Below, in pieces: positions 35,040 through 44,369 of a DNA stretch of 64,000 nt; within the stretch, counting starts at the first letter, position 1; the number at the start of each line of letters is the position of its first letter. The translations under genes were made by a program, and so were the position numbers. The stretch covers positions 128,686-192,685 of the forward strand of contig NZ_WOTG01000004.1 of the NCBI RefSeq assembly GCF_011516925.1. The letters run 5' to 3'. The stretch is from Acetobacter fabarum (GTDB taxonomy: Bacteria > Pseudomonadota > Alphaproteobacteria > Acetobacterales > Acetobacteraceae). A model generated the notes under the pieces. It saw nothing but the letters and a program-made list of their open reading frames with translations, made no database searches and had not been told where the DNA came from.

Positions 35040-36059
35040 TCAGGCCTGCTGCCTGATCTTGGCGCTCATGGATTGCCAGTGCCAGGAATCCCGGCACATA
35101 TCGAGCAGGGTGCGTTTGGCAGACCAGCCGAACATGGTTCTGGCCAGAGCCGGGTTTGCGTAGCAGGTAGGGGCATCGCCGGGGCGGCGTGGGCCAATCT
35201 GGTAGGGAATGTTGATCCCGGTTGCGTTTTCAAACGCATGAACCAGCTCAAGCACAGAATACCCTGTGCCGGTGCCAAGATTAACGGCGTGGGTGCCCTC
35301 GGTGCCAAGGGCTTTTTCCACTGCGGCGCAATGGGCTTCGGCCAGATCCATGACGTGCAGGTAGTCGCGCACACCTGTGCCATCTGGCGTTGGGTAATCA
35401 TAGCCAAAAATGGTCAGATGGTCGCGTTGTCTGGCGGCAACCTGGCACAGATAAGGCATCAGGTTAGCGGGAACGCCCCGTGGGTCCTCCCCGATCAGGC
35501 CAGAAGGATGCGCGCCTACCGGGTTGAAGTACCGCAGCAAAAACGCGGAGGACAGCATACCCGTGCGCACGAGGTCGCTGATCATATCCTCCATGATCAG
35601 CTTTGTACGCCCGTAAATGTTGGTGGCGTGCAGGGGGGCACTTTCTGCTATGGGGCAGTGTTCTGGCGCGCCATAAACCGTTGCGGAAGACGAAAAAACA
35701 ATGCGCCCCACGCCTGCATGCCGCATGGCGGTGAGCAGTTTTAATGTTCCTGCAACATTCACATCAAAATAGTGCAGGGGGTTTTCTTCACTTTCCCCCA
35801 CGGCCTTGAGTGCGGCAAAATGAATGACGGCATCATAGGGTTCTGCGGCAAAAACCCGCTGCATGGCGTCCATGTCGCGGATGTCCACGTCATGCACGGG
35901 GTAGTCCACCCCTGTAATTTCCTTGAGCCGGGCAGGGACCGAGCGGGAGGCGTTGGAAAAATTATCCAGCAGCACAACATCGTGCCCACGGCCCTGAAGT
36001 GCCACCGCAGTATGGGAGCCAATAAATCCGGCGCCACCAGTCAGAAGAATACGTGCCAC
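35040..36059 (-). CDS. galE: UDP-glucose 4-epimerase
   Basis: A 339-residue short-chain dehydrogenase/epimerase. The NAD-binding TGGAGFIGSHT is at residues 7-17, the Ser/Tyr/Lys catalytic set is visible as FSSSATVYG and NIYGRTKLIMEDMI, and the C-terminus contains RPGDAPTCYANPALA, a GalE hallmark. It interconverts UDP-glucose and UDP-galactose, supplying the substrate for Glf, encoded at 41491-42660, and for galactosyltransferases in the cluster. It has a different, higher GC content than its neighbours. Length agrees with the family. Confidence 0.96.
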   Translation of the reverse strand: MARILLTGGAGFIGSHTAVALQGRGHDVVLLDNFSNASRSVPARLKEITGVDYPVHDVDIRDMDAMQRVFAAEPYDAVIHFAALKAVGESEENPLHYFDVNVAGTLKLLTAMRHAGVGRIVFSSSATVYGAPEHCPIAESAPLHATNIYGRTKLIMEDMISDLVRTGMLSSAFLLRYFNPVGAHPSGLIGEDPRGVPANLMPYLCQVAARQRDHLTIFGYDYPTPDGTGVRDYLHVMDLAEAHCAAVEKALGTEGTHAVNLGTGTGYSVLELVHAFENATGINIPYQIGPRRPGDAPTCYANPALARTMFGWSAKRTLLDMCRDSWHWQSMSAKIRQQA

Positions 36060-36185
36060 GAGCTCACTTCGCCATAAAAGGACTAGAAGGCTGGATTATA
36101 CTCAGCATTGCTGCCCAAGCCAATCATTGGATGCAAGGGGGCCGGTGGTGGCGCAGGCAGGCTGTGGCGCGTGCCCGGTTGTGAC

Positions 36186-36458
36186 TTACCGGGCTTTGAG
36201 CATGGCAACCGTGCGGGCCAGATCATCCCGTTCTTTTTGCAGGTCCAGATAGCCTTTGCGGAAGGCATCAATCTTGCCATGAATGGCGTTAACCTGCTCC
36301 TGCAGGACGGCATGGGCCTGCTCGGTTGCGCGCAGTTTCTGCAAGGCCAGAAGATGCTGCTTCTGTAGCTCTGCAAAATTGTTTTTCAGTCTTTTTTCAT
36401 TGTACAAAAGGAACTCTACGGAGTGTTCCTGCTTGTCGTCCTGCGTGTTGGCTGTCAT
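36186..36458 (-). CDS. Small coiled-coil protein in glycan cluster
   Basis: A 90-residue protein with a short polar N-terminus and one continuous coiled coil (~20-90; LKNNFAELQKQHLLALQKLRATEQAHAVLQEQ). No membrane helix. It lies between galE and a two-domain glycosyltransferase with short gaps and the same strand, so it is likely part of their transcript. It could scaffold or measure chain length, as coiled coils do in some O-antigen systems, but nothing in the sequence shows that. I do not recognise a family. Confidence 0.6.
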   Translation of the reverse strand: MTANTQDDKQEHSVEFLLYNEKRLKNNFAELQKQHLLALQKLRATEQAHAVLQEQVNAIHGKIDAFRKGYLDLQKERDDLARTVAMLKAR

Positions 36459-36529
36459 GGCTCTGTTGCCTCTGTCTGGTAAAGTTTGCTGGTTTTAAAA
36501 AGTAGTTCGGATGTGGCGGGCTGCAGGTA

Positions 36530-38668
36530 TCAACCCTGTGGGCTTTCCCCGAAAAGGGCTTCGATATTTCTGGTGTATTGTTCCGGCCCGTGCTGGCGTT
36601 CCAGCTTGTTCAGGGCGTTCAAGGCTACTTGCACGCGCTGCTCGGGGTTGCACAGCAGCTCATTCAGGGCATGGGCGTAGGCGGTTATCAGGTCTTCATC
36701 TGTCAGGGTTGTGGAGGGGATAAGTTTGCCGGTGACGTCGTTTTCAATCACTTCATCAATCCCGCCCACGGCAGGCGCAACAATGGGCAGCCCTACAGAC
36801 ATGGCCTCCAGCAGCACGTTGGGGAGGCCGTCAAAACCGCTGGTGTAAAGGAAGCACGCATACCCCTGAGACGCGACCTTGATAAAATCGGAGAAGGGGC
36901 CTTTGTAACTGATATTGGGGAGTGCCTCGAACACCTGCGTGTCAAAATGCCCCAGAACGTTAATGCCGTACACATCAATCTGGGCCTGTGGGTAGAGTGC
37001 ATGCAGGAGTTTGGAAATGGGCACCAGCAGTTCCGGCTTTTTTTCCGCGTCCAGTCGGCTGGCCCACAGGATGCGGGTCTGGGGCTGGCTGTTGCTGGCC
37101 TGTATGGCCTGGGGGGATGTATGGCTGGGCTGGCGTGCGTAAAGCAGCTTCCACTTCTGGTGCTTTGTGCCAACGTAGTAAAAATCGTTGTTAATGATGT
37201 TTTTGTTGTCAGAGAGCAGGAAGTCCACATCATCCAGAAGGGGCACTGCCGTGGTAAAGAAGTTCCTGTAGATGGGAAAATAGTCGGAGCCTGATTTTTC
37301 ATCAGAAAATCTGTAGAATATTTTTTTGTTGTTTTTAAAAATCTTAAGGAACATCTGCGTAAAGCCATAAGCAAATGGGCTTGGCTTGATGTGAATACGC
37401 GCCCCGTCTGCGCAGTTCTGGATCAGTTTGAGCACAATCAGGTTGCGTTCATGCCCGTTCAGGTTCGGGGCCAGTGCGGGCATGTCCACAATGGTTATAT
37501 GCTTGGGCAGGCGTTCCAGGTCTGTCAGCGTGGATGGTTTTTCGCCTGTAATAATCAGGGTTCTGGTCTGGGGGTTCAGGGCCTCCAGCGTTTTGATGAT
37601 TTCAAAAATATACTTTTCCGCACCACCAACAGACAGGAAGGGCAGAAGCAGGACATCTGTAAATGTCCTGTCCTGAATAATTTCACACGCCTCGTAATAC
37701 GCAACGCCTATGGCGGGGTTCATGGCATCCAGTGAGGAAATAAAGGCGTTGTCTGTTAGCACATAGGGGTCAATCAACGGCTCTATTTTATTGGCGGCAC
37801 AAAGCAGACCCCAGAAGACCGGGTCGCTCAAAGCCCCAATCCGCTTGAAGCCAAAGGTTTTCAGCAACTCTTTGCCCTGTGTTTTCCACAGCGGATATTT
37901 GTCTTTGCTGACACGTAGAAAATTGGGGGGCTCAAACAGGATGCACGGTGCAATCTGCCCCGGTGAACTGCTTGCCGCCTGAACGGAAAGGCTGCTGGCC
38001 CGCCGCCTGTAAAAAAAGATGGTGTCCGGGGTCGGGCGGATTGTGCAGCCCAGCGCCAGCGCTGTGGCATTGAAGTGCCAGTCCTCATACGCCAGACCGG
38101 AGGCGAGGGAATGGTCCACAAACTGCACGTTATCATACAGACTGCGCTGGAACATGATGCAGGACAGGTAAGGGTGTGTGCCAACAAATGGCAAGGGGGA
38201 GGTGGCGTCACTGTCCGGGTATTCGATAATGTGGTTCTGAGTGCCAAACGAGAACAGATACTGGCAGACCCTGACAGCCAATTTTCCGCCCTGCATCACA
38301 TCGGCATAAAGGGCCGCCAGCGCGTTGAAGGAAATCAGGTCGTCCGCATCATGCAGTAGCACGCAGGTGCCGCTGGCGGCTTCAATGCCCGAATTGCGCG
38401 ACAGGCCGAGCGAGCGGTGCGTAACATGCAGGCATGTTACGGGGCACAGGTCGTGCAGGCTGTTGTTATGGAAAACGGTTTCGGTTTCTTGGTCGCTGGA
38501 ATCAAAAACGGCAATCAGCTCGCAGCTCAGGCCGGAGAGCTGTGCGTGACGCACGCAGCTTTCGAGGTTAATAAGCGTGCGTGCGAGAAAATTGGCTTCT
38601 TTATGGATATTGAGAACGATAGAAATATCCGGTTTGGAAATATTTTTTTCCTGAATCATGCTCACCAT
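36530..38668 (-). CDS. Two-domain glycosyltransferase: GT2 plus GT4
   Basis: A protein of about 712 residues. The N-terminal domain (~10-240) is GT2: DISIVLNIHKEANFLARTLINLES, CVLLHDADDLISFNALAAL (DxD) and a segment with LAYEDWHFNATALAL. The C-terminal domain (~360-700) is GT4/GT-B: LPFLSVGGAEKYIFEII, ILWASRLDAEKKPELLVPI and LLEAMSVGLPIVAPAVGGIDEVIENDVTGKLI, with the catalytic E of the EX7E motif. It would add two sugars in sequence to a growing glycan. Three ATGs (38683, 38668, 38659) lie within 25 bp; the later two are better placed after GGGG/GGGA. Confidence 0.88.
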   Translation of the reverse strand: MVSMIQEKNISKPDISIVLNIHKEANFLARTLINLESCVRHAQLSGLSCELIAVFDSSDQETETVFHNNSLHDLCPVTCLHVTHRSLGLSRNSGIEAASGTCVLLHDADDLISFNALAALYADVMQGGKLAVRVCQYLFSFGTQNHIIEYPDSDATSPLPFVGTHPYLSCIMFQRSLYDNVQFVDHSLASGLAYEDWHFNATALALGCTIRPTPDTIFFYRRRASSLSVQAASSSPGQIAPCILFEPPNFLRVSKDKYPLWKTQGKELLKTFGFKRIGALSDPVFWGLLCAANKIEPLIDPYVLTDNAFISSLDAMNPAIGVAYYEACEIIQDRTFTDVLLLPFLSVGGAEKYIFEIIKTLEALNPQTRTLIITGEKPSTLTDLERLPKHITIVDMPALAPNLNGHERNLIVLKLIQNCADGARIHIKPSPFAYGFTQMFLKIFKNNKKIFYRFSDEKSGSDYFPIYRNFFTTAVPLLDDVDFLLSDNKNIINNDFYYVGTKHQKWKLLYARQPSHTSPQAIQASNSQPQTRILWASRLDAEKKPELLVPISKLLHALYPQAQIDVYGINVLGHFDTQVFEALPNISYKGPFSDFIKVASQGYACFLYTSGFDGLPNVLLEAMSVGLPIVAPAVGGIDEVIENDVTGKLIPSTTLTDEDLITAYAHALNELLCNPEQRVQVALNALNKLERQHGPEQYTRNIEALFGESPQG

Positions 38669-38777
38669 TCCCAATGACCCCATTTAGTATGGGGGTTTTA
38701 TAATACATTCGGGAAGTCCAGAATATAAAAATATCAAGGAAATATGTGTGTATTGCCGCGCATGTGGCGGGCCGTTA

Positions 38778-38806
38778 CGGGATAAGACTGTAACGTGCTT
38801 ATCCCG
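38778..38806 (-). terminator. Stem-loop after the GT32/FkbM gene
   Basis: A perfect 9-bp inverted repeat (CGGGATAAG/CTTATCCCG, 11-nt loop) lies 20 bp after the stop of the GT32/FkbM gene. The T-run (TTTT) is on the plus strand, so its action on the minus-strand transcript is uncertain. Confidence 0.4.
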
Positions 38807-38825
38807 TTTTGTGTTGTGGCGCTGT

Positions 38826-40379
38826 TTATGCTTTTTGCAGGAGGTTCAGAACATTGATTCCGGGCTGGAAAATGGTCTGGAAGCCGTTTTCCACATAAAT
38901 GGATTTGGCATACTCCATCAGCACATCCTTCCGGTAGGCGGAAACATCGTTCCCGAACTGCAGGAGAAAATACTGGTCGTTAAGCGTGGCAACCAGTTCC
39001 TGTATGTTGCCCGGTTCCATGCATTGAATTTCAAAATGCATGACCATGGGGCGGCAGTTATGGGCAAAAATGTCGTCAATAATAATTTTATCCATTCCCT
39101 CGGCATCAATAATGAGCACATCAGGGGGAACCGCATTGGAGATAGCCAGAAGCTCATCAAAGCCGACAACATCAACTTCAATTTTTTCAATGCATGTATG
39201 GATTTTTCTGGTCGTCTGTTCGTCCGTTCCGCCCAGTCCACCAATGGCATTCTTGTCATTGTAAACGGAGGAGATGCCAAGAACCCAGCCCGGCAGACCT
39301 GCTTCCTTGACCTTTTGCGGGTTTATGGCGTTCAGGGTGAGTTTTTGCTTGTCCAGACTATAGGCGCGCTGGATGATATTGGTGTTTGTATTGTTTTTGT
39401 AATTTTCGGCCAGAAACGCAAACATATAGGGGTTGGGCTCCAGGAGGAGCGCATGCGGGTTGGCGTTGATCATGACATTGCGGATCGGGTCCACCAGAAC
39501 GCCATCTGCCGCACCAATCTGCCAGATTACCTTGTCGGGGTGGTTTTTGAAAATCCAGTGTAGAACTTTAGATATTTCAAAAAGTTTTGCGTCACTGTCA
39601 TTGAAGTTAACATTCTGTTCAATGGCCATGACAGATGTCAGGGTCTGTTCCCTGTGCCTGTGAATGCCATGAATGATGTTCTTCAGCTCATCAATGCCGT
39701 CCAGCATGTCTGCCAGTTTACGGGCTTCTTCAATATCCCCTGATTTGATGAGGGCGATTATTCTTTCCTTTTTTACCTCGGGGGAGAGCCATCCCCCGCC
39801 CCACACATGAATCCCGTAGGTGGAATCAAGGTTTTTGGCAAAAATGGAGGAGAACGGCTGATTGTACTGGTAGGGGTAAAACGCAGCGGTTGGCAGGCGC
39901 TTGTGGGGGTGTTTTTTCAGATAACGGCCGAACAGGTGCGGGCCTGTTGTAATGTTGGGTTTTGTTTCGTCTATATCCGTGTGAATAATATGCTGGATCA
40001 GGTCATGGAAAAGGGCATGGCCGGGAGGGGCCGCAATAAAGCCGATGGAGCAGTATTCTTCAGAACCATCTTCATTACAGATGGTAAGCTGCTTTGTTAT
40101 GTCTTCAAGATCCATATGGTTATAGGGCATCATGTCGCAGTCGATATAGATGCCGCCGTGCTGGTAAAGGATCTCGTACCGCGCAAGGTCCGCCCGGGAT
40201 ACGGGGCTGGAAAAGCTTTTCAGTTTTTCATGGGAAATGGTGAGTTTTTCCAGATCCTTGTCGGTCCATGTAATAAACTCGCATGACGGATGCTGGCGCT
40301 GCCATGCCTGCCAGAAGGCTTCATACGCATGGGGGATTTTCTTGTCCCCGAACCATATTCTATGAAATTTTTGTTTCAT
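38826..40379 (-). CDS. GT32 glycosyltransferase fused to FkbM-type methyltransferase
   Basis: A 517-residue protein. The N-terminal part is a GT32 sugar transferase: KFHRIWFG, ADLARYEILYQHGGIYIDCDMMPY (DxD) and a C-terminal WGGGW. After a charged linker the second half (~270-515) is FkbM-like: VIWQIGAADGVLVDPIRN, a LLEPNPYMFAFLAENYKNN motif and IEVDVVGFDELL...PDVLIIDAEGMDKIIIDDI. FkbM enzymes O-methylate sugars with S-adenosylmethionine. A single protein would thus transfer a sugar and methylate it or the preceding residue. AGGA lies 8 nt before the ATG at 40379, so I prefer this over the ATG three codons upstream. Confidence 0.87.
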   Translation of the reverse strand: MKQKFHRIWFGDKKIPHAYEAFWQAWQRQHPSCEFITWTDKDLEKLTISHEKLKSFSSPVSRADLARYEILYQHGGIYIDCDMMPYNHMDLEDITKQLTICNEDGSEEYCSIGFIAAPPGHALFHDLIQHIIHTDIDETKPNITTGPHLFGRYLKKHPHKRLPTAAFYPYQYNQPFSSIFAKNLDSTYGIHVWGGGWLSPEVKKERIIALIKSGDIEEARKLADMLDGIDELKNIIHGIHRHREQTLTSVMAIEQNVNFNDSDAKLFEISKVLHWIFKNHPDKVIWQIGAADGVLVDPIRNVMINANPHALLLEPNPYMFAFLAENYKNNTNTNIIQRAYSLDKQKLTLNAINPQKVKEAGLPGWVLGISSVYNDKNAIGGLGGTDEQTTRKIHTCIEKIEVDVVGFDELLAISNAVPPDVLIIDAEGMDKIIIDDIFAHNCRPMVMHFEIQCMEPGNIQELVATLNDQYFLLQFGNDVSAYRKDVLMEYAKSIYVENGFQTIFQPGINVLNLLQKA

Positions 40380-40656
40380 GTATATCATCCTGTCTATACT
40401 ATTTTCATTCTTATATACGCAAAATCACGGCTTGAAAATTTTTTACAATGGTTAACTATAAAAAATAAAACTACAAAATATACGTTTAAAAATAAATATC
40501 AGGGTATTTGTCTGTATTTATGTAGGCACAAAAACGCGCAACCCCCCGCCAGAACAGGGCAATACAGATTGTTCTACAAAGGCAGTGTTGCCAATGTGCG
40601 CGCCGTGTATTGCATGCCCTGTTCTGGGCTGGCTGGCCCGGCTGTTGGGGAGCGTT
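40380..40656 (-). promoter_or_regulatory. AT-rich gap in the glycan cluster
   Basis: About 277 bp with no gene; the half nearest the GT32/FkbM start is markedly AT-rich (for example TTTTTTACAATGG, TAAAAAATAAAACTACAAAATATACG on the plus strand). It should hold the promoter for the downstream minus-strand glycosyltransferases and would be a natural site for a nucleoid silencer. No specific promoter could be assigned. Confidence 0.45.
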
Positions 40657-41376
40657 TTACTTGTTCAGGCTCTGGGCTACGTCGTTATCTGTCAGGCAAA
40701 GCGGGGGCAGGGTGGTGTAGGCCTTGAGGTCCCGGTAATGGATGTTCATCAGGTGATCAACGGATGTGCTGGTCAGCAGGCGGCCAAGCCCGACATAAGG
40801 CACCTCGACCGATTTGAACGGCAGGCAGCGCTCAAGCAGGCGGGTGGCCCCACGGGGGGATATGGCATAGCCGCATATGCCAAAGGTCTGTGTCAGCCTG
40901 AACGGGCTGGAGGAGACATCCATGTTCAGGAAGTCGGGAATACCCTGCCGCACGGTGTCCTGGTTAAAAATGGCAACGCACTGCGTAATGCCGGGCAGGA
41001 GTTCAAACTCCAGAATACTGTCGTAGTTGTTGCCCCACAGGATAATGTCCCAGTCATGGGGCAGGGTCGCAATAATCCGGTCGCTTTCGCTTTCAAAGTT
41101 GCGGCACAGAAAAGCGTCATCTTCAAAAATATGCGCAGGCTGACCACTCTGCGCCACCTTGGCCCAGAGTTTGACATGCGTCAGCCCCGACCCGATGGCT
41201 CCAGCCGTAAAGCCACAGTTCGGCTCCATCAGCCCTTTGCTGATAATGGTGTCCCGGTCCAGCGTCTTGCCGTCCATGCCGGGCATCCATTCCAGGTCCT
41301 TGATGTGGGCATTGGCTTTTAAAAACCGCTCCGTCCGCTGTGGAGTTCTTTCGAGGCTGATGAAATACTTGTGCAT
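40657..41376 (-). CDS. Glycosyltransferase family 25 protein
   Basis: A 239-residue protein with the GT25 pattern: N-terminal KYFISLERTPQRTERFLKAN, GxxxTHVKLWAKV, and the acidic AHIFEDDAFL (EDD at residues 85-87) that binds the nucleotide sugar, then LPHDWDIILWGNN and GYAISPRGATRLL. GT25 enzymes usually add galactose in LPS and capsular glycans. The ATG at 41376 gives the normal GT25 start; an upstream in-frame start would add 13 unrelated residues. A paralogue with the acidic motif lost is at 1782-2495. Confidence 0.88.
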   Translation of the reverse strand: MHKYFISLERTPQRTERFLKANAHIKDLEWMPGMDGKTLDRDTIISKGLMEPNCGFTAGAIGSGLTHVKLWAKVAQSGQPAHIFEDDAFLCRNFESESDRIIATLPHDWDIILWGNNYDSILEFELLPGITQCVAIFNQDTVRQGIPDFLNMDVSSSPFRLTQTFGICGYAISPRGATRLLERCLPFKSVEVPYVGLGRLLTSTSVDHLMNIHYRDLKAYTTLPPLCLTDNDVAQSLNK

Positions 41377-41490
41377 CTGTGGTCCTGAGCAAAGGCCATA
41401 AAACAAAGCGGGCATGGCGCGGTTAATGCCCGCATTCTGCCAGCATAGCCTGTAATTGCAACCCGGTTTGGGCTGTGGCCCTGCCCCTGT

Positions 41491-42660
41491 TCAGGGCTGG
41501 GGGGCAAAAAAGGCGGGCAGGGCCTGCGCGCCATTACTGGCAAGGATGCTTTCAATCTGCTCGCAGGCCAGAAGGGCCTCGTGGATGGTGACGTCCATAT
41601 CCAGATAGCGGTAGGTGCCCAGCCGCCCGAGGAAGGAAACACCCGTGCTGGCGCGGGCAAGCTCCTCATACTTTTGCAGCAGGGGCTGCTCGCCGGTCAG
41701 GCGTATGGGGTAGTAGGGGGTGTCGGCTGCCTGTGCGGCTCTGCTGTATTCGCGGAAGCAGACGCTCTGCTCAAACTGTGCCTGTTCCCATGGGGCAAAA
41801 TGCTTGTGCTCGGCAATGCGGGTGTAGGGCACGTCCGCATCGCAATAGTTCATGACCGCCGTGCCCTGATAATCAGGTTCGGGGCTGACAAAGCGCTCAA
41901 AATCCAGCGTCCTGTATTCCAGCCGTCCAAGGCGGAAGCCAAAGTAGCGGTCCAGCGGGCCGGTGTAGAACACGTGGTCAAAGGTTTCGGGCATATCCTC
42001 GAACGCAGCACCCAGACGGATGTCTATGCGCTGTGCAAACTCGGCCAGAATGTTGCGCACAATGGCCGTGTACCCGGCTTCTGGCATGCCCTGATAAGGG
42101 TGGTTGAAGTAGTTGTCGTCGTAATTGAAGCGCAGCGGCAGGCGTTTGAGAATGGAGGCGGGCAGGGTATCTGGCTCGCAGCCCCACTGCTTGCGGGTAT
42201 AGCCTTCAAAAAAAGTCTCATACAGCTCCGGGCCGACCATGCTTAAGGCCTGCTCACGGAAGGTGCGGGGGTTGGTTATGGAGCGGTCTGCCTTGCTGGC
42301 AATAAAGGCGCGAGCCTGCGCGGGGCCAAATGTGGTTCGGAACATCTGGTTGATGGTTGCAAGGTTGATGGGCAGGCTGAACACCTGCCCCCGTGCTATG
42401 GCCCGGACCCGGTTGATATAGGGGCGGAACTGGCCAAAGCGCTGCACATAGGCCCACACGCGCTCGTTGGCTGTATGGAAAATATGGGGACCATAACGGT
42501 GGACCATAATGCCGGTCTGCCCGTCACGCTCGGTGTGGCAGTTGCCACCCAGATGCGTGCGTTCGTCCACCACAACCACCCTGTGGCCCAGACTGGCAAG
42601 GTGCCGGGCAACCACGGCGCCGCTAAACCCGGCCCCAACCACGCAGAATGTCCTAGCCAC
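41491..42660 (-). CDS. glf: UDP-galactopyranose mutase
   Basis: A 389-residue FAD enzyme. The dinucleotide fold FCVVGAGFSGAVVARHLASLG is at residues 5-25, followed by HLGGNCHTE, MVHRYGPHIFHT, VYTGPLDRYFGFRLGRLEYRTLDFE, VMNYCDADVPYTRIAEHKHF and a C-terminal FLGRLGTYRYLDMD, all Glf signatures. It converts UDP-galactopyranose to UDP-galactofuranose, so the glycan made here probably holds Galf. galE in the same cluster supplies its substrate. Length agrees with the family, with a short Ala/Pro tail. Confidence 0.96.
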   Translation of the reverse strand: MARTFCVVGAGFSGAVVARHLASLGHRVVVVDERTHLGGNCHTERDGQTGIMVHRYGPHIFHTANERVWAYVQRFGQFRPYINRVRAIARGQVFSLPINLATINQMFRTTFGPAQARAFIASKADRSITNPRTFREQALSMVGPELYETFFEGYTRKQWGCEPDTLPASILKRLPLRFNYDDNYFNHPYQGMPEAGYTAIVRNILAEFAQRIDIRLGAAFEDMPETFDHVFYTGPLDRYFGFRLGRLEYRTLDFERFVSPEPDYQGTAVMNYCDADVPYTRIAEHKHFAPWEQAQFEQSVCFREYSRAAQAADTPYYPIRLTGEQPLLQKYEELARASTGVSFLGRLGTYRYLDMDVTIHEALLACEQIESILASNGAQALPAFFAPQP

Positions 42661-42766
42661 CTTGGTCTGTTCCCCTCATGCCCGTCTGGATCAATGCGGG
42701 GGCACTTTACCGTCCTTTTGGCCCGGTGCCACGGTGCCGGTGCAAAAAACGGTAAAAAGTAACCTG

Positions 42767-42791
42767 CCTGCCCCATTTGGTGTGGGGCAGG
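42767..42791 (-). terminator. Weak terminator-like stem-loop after the MCE operon
   Basis: An 8-bp stem CCTGCCCC/GGGGCAGG with a 9-nt loop lies 28 bp after the end of the MCE operon. On the minus strand TTTTT follows only 8 nt after the stem, so it may be weak. Confidence 0.5.
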
Positions 42792-42819
42792 GCGGGGTAA
42801 GGTTTAAGGCATGCGGGCC

Positions 42820-43416
42820 TTAGTGCGCGGGGGGAATGGTTGCGTTAACCCGCTCGGCCAGCCGGATAACCAGCCCACGCATAAGGGAGGCGACCTCGGC
42901 CGCGGAGCCAACATCCCCTGTGGCAACAAGGTGGGTGCGCTCGCGCGTGAGCGGCAGGTTGGGGTCACGCGGTAGCACGGCCCATGTGGCATCCAGCGTG
43001 GCCACGCCGTTTGTGTCCACATCAAAGCGCGAAATATCAATCTGCACGCGCATGGTGGCTACATCGGCCAGCGGCTGGTCGGTAATCAGTTCGGATGGGC
43101 GTTTGTTGGACAGCACATTGGTCAGCAGGTCGGTCACGCCAAGGGACAGGCGCGTGGCCCAGCGCGCACGCGCACTGCGCAGGATTTCCTCGCCCTGACG
43201 GGTAATGATGTCCTGCGAGTCCAGATAATCGGGCAGGATCACGCGGCTGATGGCAATGGTGGCCGCGCGGGAGGAAAGGTGCGGCTCGCCTATATTGGCG
43301 TCCGATGGCACGCCCAGCGTGTACAGCCGCAGCGGGGGAGACGCGCAGCCAGCAAGGGACAGGAGCGAGCAGCAGGCCATAACGGCAAGCAGCGTACGGC
43401 GTGGCGCGGGGGTCAT
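42820..43416 (-). CDS. PqiC-like MCE-transport auxiliary lipoprotein
   Basis: A 198-residue lipoprotein with signal peptide and lipobox LAGC (Cys ~24), then PPLRLYTLGVP, a typical start of ABC-type auxiliary lipoproteins (PqiC/YmbA). Further features are ATIAISRVILPDYLDSQDIITRQG, which matches the family, and a C-terminal ~60 residues with the DGVATLDATWAVL strand. It should sit on the outer membrane and receive lipid from the MCE channel. The start overlaps the MCE gene stop by 4 bp, so translation is coupled. Confidence 0.86.
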   Translation of the reverse strand: MTPAPRRTLLAVMACCSLLSLAGCASPPLRLYTLGVPSDANIGEPHLSSRAATIAISRVILPDYLDSQDIITRQGEEILRSARARWATRLSLGVTDLLTNVLSNKRPSELITDQPLADVATMRVQIDISRFDVDTNGVATLDATWAVLPRDPNLPLTRERTHLVATGDVGSAAEVASLMRGLVIRLAERVNATIPPAH

Positions 43417-44369
43417 GGGCGGCGTCCCATCAGCAGGAGTTGCGGGTTGCGTTCAATATCGGACGAGAAGCCGCGCAAGGATGCGGCAGAGGCAGCAATA
43501 TCGCGCAGGGCCGCGTCCAGGTTGGCGCGGTCGATCGAGCGGGGGGAGAGTATATCCTGCAACGAGCCCAGCGTTTTGGTGGCAGAGGCCAGTGTGGCGT
43601 GCAGGTCCGCCCCGCGGGCGTTAAGCTGGGTGTTCCCCGTTTCCATCAGCTGGTCCATTTTGCTCAGGGTCACGTCCAGCTTGGCTTGCAGGTTTTTTAT
43701 GGCCTCGGTCGTGGTTTTCAGCGTCTCGTGCGAGAGGTCTGTGGTCTGTTTGGCGCTCAGCAGCAGGGGGGGCAGGTCACGGTTCAGGCTGTCGCTCAGC
43801 TGGGTGACGGAGAGCAGGGCGGCATCCGCATGGTGGCTGATTTCCTTTATGGGAATCTGGCCCAGCGAATCCTTCAGCTTTTCCACGGCCGACATGCGGA
43901 CGGGAATTTCGGGCAGGCTGGTAATGCGCGGGTGCAGCACGGGCGGCACCGAGCGGTCAAAGTCCAGCTCAATATTGGATTGCCCGGTGACAAAGCTGAG
44001 CAGGTTCAGCTCCGCACGCAGGCCAATGCCGATAAGTTCCTGAATGCTCACCTTGTCCCCGCCGGGTACATCCTTGACCACGTGAATCTGGTCTGGCTCC
44101 AGCGTCAGCACCACGGGAATGTAGGCTTTGTGGTCGGCCGGGTCAAAGCGCAGGGTAATGCTTTTGACCGTGCCAACCTTGACCCCACGGAAGTTGACCG
44201 GCGCGCCAACGGACAGCCCGGTAATGGAGTTCTGGAACACCACCGCCGCCTCGCGCGAGGGGGAGAGGAAGCTCATATGCCCAAAGGCCATGACAATGAA
44301 CAGGGCCAGAAAGCCGCCCAACAGCACGAAGGCCCCGATAACGGTTTTGCGGTTTGTGCTCTCAGACAT
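43413..44369 (-). CDS. MCE-domain lipid transport protein (MlaD/PqiB type)
   Basis: A 318-residue protein. A single N-terminal membrane helix (VIGAFVLLGGFLALFIVMAFG) anchors it; the MCE domain follows (AAVVFQNSITGLSVGAPVNFRGVKVGTVKSI, ~40-125, with LLSFVTGQSNIELDF), then a long helical part that may form a tunnel or needle through the periplasm. The ATG at 44369 overlaps the end of the ATPase gene by 8 bp and is preceded by AAGG. The protein is the substrate-binding part of a MlaFE-type complex for phospholipid movement between membranes. Confidence 0.92.
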   Translation of the reverse strand: MSESTNRKTVIGAFVLLGGFLALFIVMAFGHMSFLSPSREAAVVFQNSITGLSVGAPVNFRGVKVGTVKSITLRFDPADHKAYIPVVLTLEPDQIHVVKDVPGGDKVSIQELIGIGLRAELNLLSFVTGQSNIELDFDRSVPPVLHPRITSLPEIPVRMSAVEKLKDSLGQIPIKEISHHADAALLSVTQLSDSLNRDLPPLLLSAKQTTDLSHETLKTTTEAIKNLQAKLDVTLSKMDQLMETGNTQLNARGADLHATLASATKTLGSLQDILSPRSIDRANLDAALRDIAASAASLRGFSSDIERNPQLLLMGRRP

